Shown here piece by piece: positions 59,284 through 64,000 of a DNA stretch of 64,000 nt. This DNA is from an uncultured Clostridia bacterium. Its GTDB lineage: Bacteria; Bacillota; Clostridia; Christensenellales; UBA3700. The notes under the pieces were generated by a model that did no database searches, was not told where the DNA came from, and saw only the letters and a list, made by a program, of their open reading frames with translations. Within the stretch, counting starts at the first letter, position 1, and each line of letters starts with the position of its first letter. Both the position numbers and the translations under genes were made by a program. The stretch is taken from assembly GCA_948471525.1 (NCBI GenBank), contig CAOKSY010000001.1, forward strand, positions 1 to 64,000, read 5' to 3'.

Positions 59284-61365
59284 ATGGCGGACACCATACG
59301 CGGATTAACCGTTGAAATAAGCGCGGACGCGTCGAGTTTCAATAAAGAAATGTCGCAAATGCGGAAAGCGGCGCAGTCGTCGCAATCCGAATTAAACGCC
59401 TTGCAAAAAAGCCTCGATTTGGAATTTGACGCAAGCAAACTCGCGCGGGCGCAAAAGGTCGCGCAAGACGCGATCGACCAAACGGCGGCAAATGCGGACG
59501 TATTGCGCCGCCGTTTGTCATATTTGGAAGAAAGCGGGAACGTCAACACCGATCAATACCGCAAATTACAAACCGAACTCGCGCAAACCGAATTGAAAGG
59601 ACAGCAGTTGCAAAAGCAACTCGAAAAATTAAACACGTTAAAGTTTGATAAACTGTCCTCGCAAATTACGGGCGTCGGCGACAAGATTACGGGCGCGGGG
59701 CGCGCCCTTGCGCCCTTTTCGGCGGCGGCGGGCGGCGCGGTTACGGCGGCGGGCGCGCTCGGCGTTAAAGCCGCGGCAACGGGCGCGCAAATCGACGATC
59801 TATCTTTGCGCCTCGGCATATCCGCCGAAAAAGTACAAGAATATCAATACGTTACGGCGCAATGCGGCGTCGAATGGGGCGTCTTTGAAAAAGCCCTCAT
59901 TAAGGCGCGCGCCGCGATTGTCGATCTTTCCGCGGGTACGATCAACAACGCGTCAAAGGCGTTGCAATCGCTCGGATTGCGTATAGAAGATTTCGACAGC
60001 AAAGAGGCAATGTTTGACGGCATTATCGACGCCCTCGCGGGCATGGAAGATAAAACGTTGCAAACGGCGTATGCAAACGAAATTTTCGGCGACAAAATCG
60101 CAAATCAAATGTTGCCGTTTTTGAACGCGGGCGCGGACGCAATCAATCAATTTAAGTCGGAATTTGCAACAATCGCCCCTCTTACGAACGAGCAAGTATC
60201 CGCCCTCGCCACGCTTGACGACACGTTGTTTTTGGTTAAAGAGTCGGTCAAAAATGCTGCGTTACAACTCGGGGCGTCGCTTGCCCCGCTTATCAAAAAT
60301 ATTGCGGACTCGATACAAAATAACCTCGTGCCGAAATTGCAAAAGTTGGCGGCGTGGTTTAATTCGTTGTCGCTTTCGCAACAACAATTCGCATTAAAAG
60401 CGTTACTCGTCGTCGCCGCGCTTGCCCCGCTTACAATGGGCGTCGGTAAACTCGTCGGCGCGATCGGAAATATCGTAAAAATCATACCGTCATTACAAGC
60501 GGGATTGTCGGCACTTGCGGCAAACCCGATCGTGCTTATAATCGCCGCGGTCGCCGCGATTTTGATAATCCTTTATACGCAATGCGAGGCGTTTCGGGAG
60601 TCGATAAATAATCTAATATCAATGATCGGCGGCGCGTTGCAACCCGTCCTCGACGTCGTCATGGGTCTTTTACAATCCATTATGGATTTGTTATCCCCTA
60701 TCCTCGAAATTATTGGCGGAATATTGGCAACGGTTATCAACCTCGTTATATCAGCGTTGCAACCGTTTTTCGATATGTTGACAATGATTTTTAATCTATT
60801 GACGCCCCTTTTGCAAGTGGCGTTGATCCCGTTAAAAATCGTATTGACGGCGTTACAAGTGCCGTTGCAAATCCTCGGACAGTTGCTCGGTTGGCTTGCC
60901 CCGCTTTTTCAAATTTTCGGAAATATCGTATCAAAGATTTTCGGCGGCGTGGTAAAGATAATCAATATCGTTTTGGGCGTTATCGAGGACGCCGTAAACT
61001 TCGTTATCGGAATAATAAACGGCTTGATCGACGGCGTAAACGCCGCCCTCGGTTGGCTTGGCGTACATATCGACCGTATCGCCGACGTCAAATTGCGAAT
61101 TGATACGTCGGAAATCGAAAGCATGGACGACGTCAACGCGATTATTGACTCCACCCCTCCCGATACGTCGGGCGCGGGTACGGGCGGCGGCACGGTGTAC
61201 GACGGCGGCGGCACGACGGGATCGTACGGCGACGTTTACAATTACGACAACAGCACGACGAACAAGACGCAAAATATAACCGTCAAAATCGAAAATTACG
61301 CCGCGGAGGTCGATACCGACGAACTCGTGCAGAAACTCAATGTAAAACTTGCGGAGGTTATGTGA
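59284..61365 (+). CDS. Tail tape measure protein
   Basis: 693 residues, short for the family. The N-terminus IRGLTVEISADASSFNKEMSQMRKAAQ is followed by coiled coil (about 15-125), the TMP core (KAAATGAQIDDLSLRLGISAEKVQEYQYV), then several long hydrophobic helices (about 390-620). At roughly 0.15 nm per residue the tail would be about 100 nm. The C-terminus is Gly/Thr-rich. It begins 3 bp after the gpT frame. Confidence 0.93.
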   Translation: MADTIRGLTVEISADASSFNKEMSQMRKAAQSSQSELNALQKSLDLEFDASKLARAQKVAQDAIDQTAANADVLRRRLSYLEESGNVNTDQYRKLQTELAQTELKGQQLQKQLEKLNTLKFDKLSSQITGVGDKITGAGRALAPFSAAAGGAVTAAGALGVKAAATGAQIDDLSLRLGISAEKVQEYQYVTAQCGVEWGVFEKALIKARAAIVDLSAGTINNASKALQSLGLRIEDFDSKEAMFDGIIDALAGMEDKTLQTAYANEIFGDKIANQMLPFLNAGADAINQFKSEFATIAPLTNEQVSALATLDDTLFLVKESVKNAALQLGASLAPLIKNIADSIQNNLVPKLQKLAAWFNSLSLSQQQFALKALLVVAALAPLTMGVGKLVGAIGNIVKIIPSLQAGLSALAANPIVLIIAAVAAILIILYTQCEAFRESINNLISMIGGALQPVLDVVMGLLQSIMDLLSPILEIIGGILATVINLVISALQPFFDMLTMIFNLLTPLLQVALIPLKIVLTALQVPLQILGQLLGWLAPLFQIFGNIVSKIFGGVVKIINIVLGVIEDAVNFVIGIINGLIDGVNAALGWLGVHIDRIADVKLRIDTSEIESMDDVNAIIDSTPPDTSGAGTGGGTVYDGGGTTGSYGDVYNYDNSTTNKTQNITVKIENYAAEVDTDELVQKLNVKLAEVM

Positions 61366-62219
61366 TTATGCGTCGATTTATTTTGCACACTTACGACAAA
61401 TCGAAATCGTTTGATCTAAACGGCGAAAACGCCCTCGCAACCGAGCCGTCGGGTTTGGGCAATACCTTTTCGTTGAACTACAAGGAAAGCGAAAAGGGAA
61501 AGCATTTAACGAACGTTACGCCCGAATTTGAGCCGATAAAACTTTCGATTTATTTTAACATGGACGGATCGAACGGGTACGGCAATTACAAAAGTTTGCT
61601 TTTGTTTTTGGCGTCATGCGGCACGTCGCCGTTTTTATTCGAGTATAACGACGGCGTAACGGACAAATATTGCGACGTCGTTTTGCAATCCGCGCCGAAA
61701 TCGGAAATCAACGAGGACGGTTTGTTTGTCGAAGATTTCACGTTCGAGCGTCAAACGTTTTGGTATGAACGCGTCGAGGAGTCTTTCGCATTAAAGACGA
61801 CCCGCGCCGAGGATACGAAATTTCCCCTCCGCTTTCCGTTCGGGTTTGCGGGTTTCGTATTCAAATCGAAATACAAAGTATCGAATACGTTTTTTATGGA
61901 CGCGCCGATCACGGTTAGAATATCGGGCGATATTGCCGCAAATATCCGTATTTTTATCATGACGACGGACGACAAAATCGTTTCCGAAATTGCCCTCTCG
62001 ACAAACAACGCCGAGGGTACGGAAATACTTATCGAGCCGACGAACAAAAAAATAATCGTTTCGGACGCGTCGGGCGAACGCAACGGATACGGATTGACGG
62101 ACAAAACAAAGCAATCATTTTTATACTTGCCGCAAGGTGAGTATTATATCGGATCGAACATGACCGCGGACGACGACGGCGCAATCGAAATGTCGATCAA
62201 ACGTTATCTATTCGATTAA
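61362..62219 (+). CDS. Distal tail protein (Dit-like)
   Basis: 285 residues. RRFILHTYDKSKSFDLNGENALATEPSGLGNTFSLNYKE, INEDGLFVEDFTFERQTFWYE and the C-terminal galectin-like TKQSFLYLPQGEYYIGSNM match Gram-positive siphovirus Dit/TIGR01633 proteins at the tail tip. Overlaps the tape measure stop by 4 bp. Confidence 0.85.
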   Translation: MIMRRFILHTYDKSKSFDLNGENALATEPSGLGNTFSLNYKESEKGKHLTNVTPEFEPIKLSIYFNMDGSNGYGNYKSLLLFLASCGTSPFLFEYNDGVTDKYCDVVLQSAPKSEINEDGLFVEDFTFERQTFWYERVEESFALKTTRAEDTKFPLRFPFGFAGFVFKSKYKVSNTFFMDAPITVRISGDIAANIRIFIMTTDDKIVSEIALSTNNAEGTEILIEPTNKKIIVSDASGERNGYGLTDKTKQSFLYLPQGEYYIGSNMTADDDGAIEMSIKRYLFD

Positions 62220-62231
62220 GGAGGCGCGGGC

Positions 62232-63410
62232 GTGTATATCGCACTTTACGACGAAAATAAAACGCATATTACAAACGTCGATAATACGACGTACGATTTG
62301 ACGACCCGCGTTTATGACAATGACTCGTTTACCGCCGAGGGCGTTTGCGACGTCGATATAAACGACGCGAAAATCGCCGTTTTGTGCGACGACGCGGGCA
62401 ATTACGAGTACGCGTGTTTTGCGGACGAAATCAAACCCGAAAACAACAAACGCAACGTCAAGGGGCTTGATTTCAAAACGTTGTGGGATACCGAAATTTT
62501 GCTCGACTACACCCCCGACGGCAGTTTCGACGGGCGGTTGTCGAAAATCTTTGACAAGGTGGCGGCGTTGGTATTCGACCCGACGGACGCGGCGATCCGC
62601 AAAATCCCCGTCGAAGTGATAATCCCGACCGATAACACCGATACGACGGAAACGTACGGCAGTTACGCGGGAACGTACCAAACCGTCAACGCGTACAAGT
62701 TTTTGAAGTGTTACCTCAAATATTACGAGTACAACATTTCGACGCGGTACGACGTGGCGGCGGGTAAAATCGTTTTTACGTTCGTTAAGTGTAACGACGC
62801 CGTGGAAATCAATTTGCGCGACTTTATACACGAGTTGACTACAACTTCGACGACGACAAATAAAGCGGTTGCAACTATCAAATACAACGTCGAAACGCCC
62901 GAAACAGACGCGGACGGAAATATCATTTACACCACCACGCAAAAGACGGACGACGACGGAAACCCCGTTTATAACGACGACGGATCGCCCGCGTACGTGC
63001 CGAAATACAAGCCCCGTCCGCCCACCCTTGCAACCGTCTATTATTACCGCGACAAAGATAATAATATCGTGCAATCGGACGCGCGCGGCGCAATCGCGGG
63101 GCGACTGTATCCCGTCAAAACAAAAATATTCGAGTCCGAATACCTCGCCGACGCGCAATTTTCCGCCGTGGAAGAACTCGCAAACGCCCGATTTGTTGAC
63201 AATATTATCATTGACAACAATATCACGATCGACCCGCTCGATTTTTCGCCGTATCGCCTTTATACGAAAGTCGCCCTCTATTACGACGGCAAATTATACA
63301 AGACGTTACCCATAAGCGAAAAGATAACGACGCTCGACCGCGGCGGCAAAAATACAAAAATCAAACTCGGTTTCAAAAAAATTCTTTTGACCGAAATAAT
63401 CAAAGGTTAG
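62232..63410 (+). CDS. Tail-associated baseplate protein (Gp37/Tal-like)
   Basis: 392 residues from a GTG (AAGGAGG upstream). YIALYDENKTHITNVDNTTYDLTTRVYDNDSFTAEGVCDV and VKGLDFKTLWDTEILLDYTPDG fit the siphovirus Gp37-like/Tal hub that follows Dit. There is no obvious peptidase or muralytic domain. Confidence 0.8.
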   Translation: MYIALYDENKTHITNVDNTTYDLTTRVYDNDSFTAEGVCDVDINDAKIAVLCDDAGNYEYACFADEIKPENNKRNVKGLDFKTLWDTEILLDYTPDGSFDGRLSKIFDKVAALVFDPTDAAIRKIPVEVIIPTDNTDTTETYGSYAGTYQTVNAYKFLKCYLKYYEYNISTRYDVAAGKIVFTFVKCNDAVEINLRDFIHELTTTSTTTNKAVATIKYNVETPETDADGNIIYTTTQKTDDDGNPVYNDDGSPAYVPKYKPRPPTLATVYYYRDKDNNIVQSDARGAIAGRLYPVKTKIFESEYLADAQFSAVEELANARFVDNIIIDNNITIDPLDFSPYRLYTKVALYYDGKLYKTLPISEKITTLDRGGKNTKIKLGFKKILLTEIIKG

Positions 63411-63420
63411 GAGGCAATTT

Positions 63421-64000
63421 ATGATAAAACCCGTAACGTTTCAAGGGCAATTCAACTTTAACGCGAATTTATACGCGTTAGAGGTAAAATCGCGTTTTAT
63501 CGACCAAAACAACGCGCACGGTTATTATACGGGATACGGCGACGAACTCGCCGCAACGATCGTCGGCGGCAACAAAATTCAAATCGGCACGGGCGCGTTT
63601 GTCGTATGTGGGCGCATGTCGGAAATTACGGCGGCGGAAATCGTACAACCGCAAATATTCGACGGTTTCAAAGGTTACGTCGTGGCGCGTATCGAAACTT
63701 TCCACCCCGCCGACGAGGGCAACGTAACGATTATCGCAAAGGTGCAAACGTCATGGGAGGCACTAAACCGCGAACTCGAACAAAACGACGTTTACGCGTC
63801 CACCGCCGACAACGTCAATACGGCGTACGAACTCCCGATTTATTCGTTTGAAATAAGCGGTACGCAAATTACAAATCTCGTCAAACTTATAAAACCCGTA
63901 TGTGATTACGCGACGATCAAAACGATTGTCGATAACGCACTCGCAACGGCGCAATCGGCGGTCGCAACGGCGAACGGTGCAGTATCCACCGCAAACGCGG
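63421..64000 (+). CDS. Tail protein, 5' part (cut by window end)
   Basis: An open frame from ATG 63421 with GGAGG upstream, running off the window; 193 codons visible. IKPVTFQGQFNFNANLYALEVKSRF, FVVCGRMSEITAAEIVQPQIFDGFKGYVVARI, then an Ala/Thr-rich heptad-like stretch (ALATAQSAVATANGAVSTA) suggest a baseplate or receptor-binding protein leading into a trimeric coiled coil. Confidence 0.75.
   Translation, partial: MIKPVTFQGQFNFNANLYALEVKSRFIDQNNAHGYYTGYGDELAATIVGGNKIQIGTGAFVVCGRMSEITAAEIVQPQIFDGFKGYVVARIETFHPADEGNVTIIAKVQTSWEALNRELEQNDVYASTADNVNTAYELPIYSFEISGTQITNLVKLIKPVCDYATIKTIVDNALATAQSAVATANGAVSTANA

Larger units (their letters stand above)
36904..64000 (+). mobile_element. Siphovirus-type (HK97-fold) prophage, right end outside the window
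   Basis: From about 36.9 kb all genes are plus strand, tightly packed with GGAGG sites and ATGA/TAATG overlaps, and use CG-rich codons (CGC, GCG, GAC, TTG, CAA) unlike the host part. The order early genes, Rep, terminase, portal, protease, capsid, neck, tube, chaperones, tape measure, Dit, Tal is that of a long-tailed phage. Integrase, repressor and lysis genes are not in the window. The left boundary is judged from gene content and composition; no attachment repeat was found. Confidence 0.9.

Noticed and set aside
37011..64000. Integrase or CI-type repressor in the visible prophage
   Set aside because: No tyrosine or serine recombinase motif and no convincing CI-like protein is present; these genes are presumably beyond the window.

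Overview
The window looks like the chromosome of an uncultured low-to-mid GC Bacillota (Clostridia-type, probably a gut Christensenellales/Oscillospirales-like organism). The reasons are strong GGAGG ribosome binding sites on nearly every gene, Firmicutes-type conjugation genes, an ISLre2 transposase, lipoprotein signal peptides and an HK97-type siphovirus. The lineage is inferred from gene content only.

Layout. (1) 0.1-7.6 kb: a 1689-residue exported, membrane-anchored protein with a DUF6273-like domain, MBG-like repeats and a long coiled-coil tail, then a GNAT acetyltransferase and MalQ. (2) 7.7-22.1 kb, all minus strand: an ISLre2 transposase and a partial conjugative/plasmid-like element (wHTH replication-type protein with a palindromic iteron array, VirB2-, VirB6- and VirB4-like proteins, a huge Ig-like surface protein lacking its N-terminus, SSB, ParA plus a ribbon-helix-helix partner, and a PBECR4-like nuclease preceded by an attenuator-like leader RNA). 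No relaxase or VirD4 is seen, so it is partial or decayed. Four clusters of a 9-bp tandem repeat are scattered through it. (3) 22.1-36.8 kb: chromosomal housekeeping and transport genes: an RlmI-type methyltransferase, a YegP-like protein, tRNA-Ser(GCT) followed by gene debris, a MATE exporter, a phosphoesterase lipoprotein with a frameshifted signal peptide, a ZIP transporter, a GH16 lipoprotein, an ABC-2 exporter, a D-alanine pair (aminotransferase plus alanine racemase), an XRE regulator with a divergent promoter, and a GPH-type sugar symporter. (4) 36.9-64 kb: a prophage, entirely plus strand, with markedly different, CG-rich codon use. It runs past the window end.

Prophage. The left part holds small Cys-rich proteins and nucleic-acid-modifying enzymes: a PP-loop (PAPS reductase-like) protein, a radical SAM protein, two DNA methyltransferases each interrupted by a G9 tract, and a TOPRIM protein. 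A 567-bp non-coding block with a 128-bp dyad precedes an HUH rolling-circle-type Rep. Then come an ASCH protein, a third methyltransferase, an HNH-kinase fusion, P27-type TerS, TerL, a promoter-leader-terminator unit, portal, protease, capsid, neck, tail tube, a gpG/gpGT frameshift pair with a textbook A AAA AAC slippery site, tape measure, Dit, a Tal-like protein and the start of a further tail protein cut by the window edge. Integrase, repressor and lysis genes are not seen and are presumably to the right.

Most interesting signals: the paired G9 tracts in two phage methyltransferase genes (predicted phase variation, one of which also decides whether a downstream protein is fused); three promoter-plus-leader-plus-hairpin units without ORFs; the HUH Rep with an adjacent dyad; the HNH-kinase fusion; and the 9-bp repeat clusters of the mobile element.
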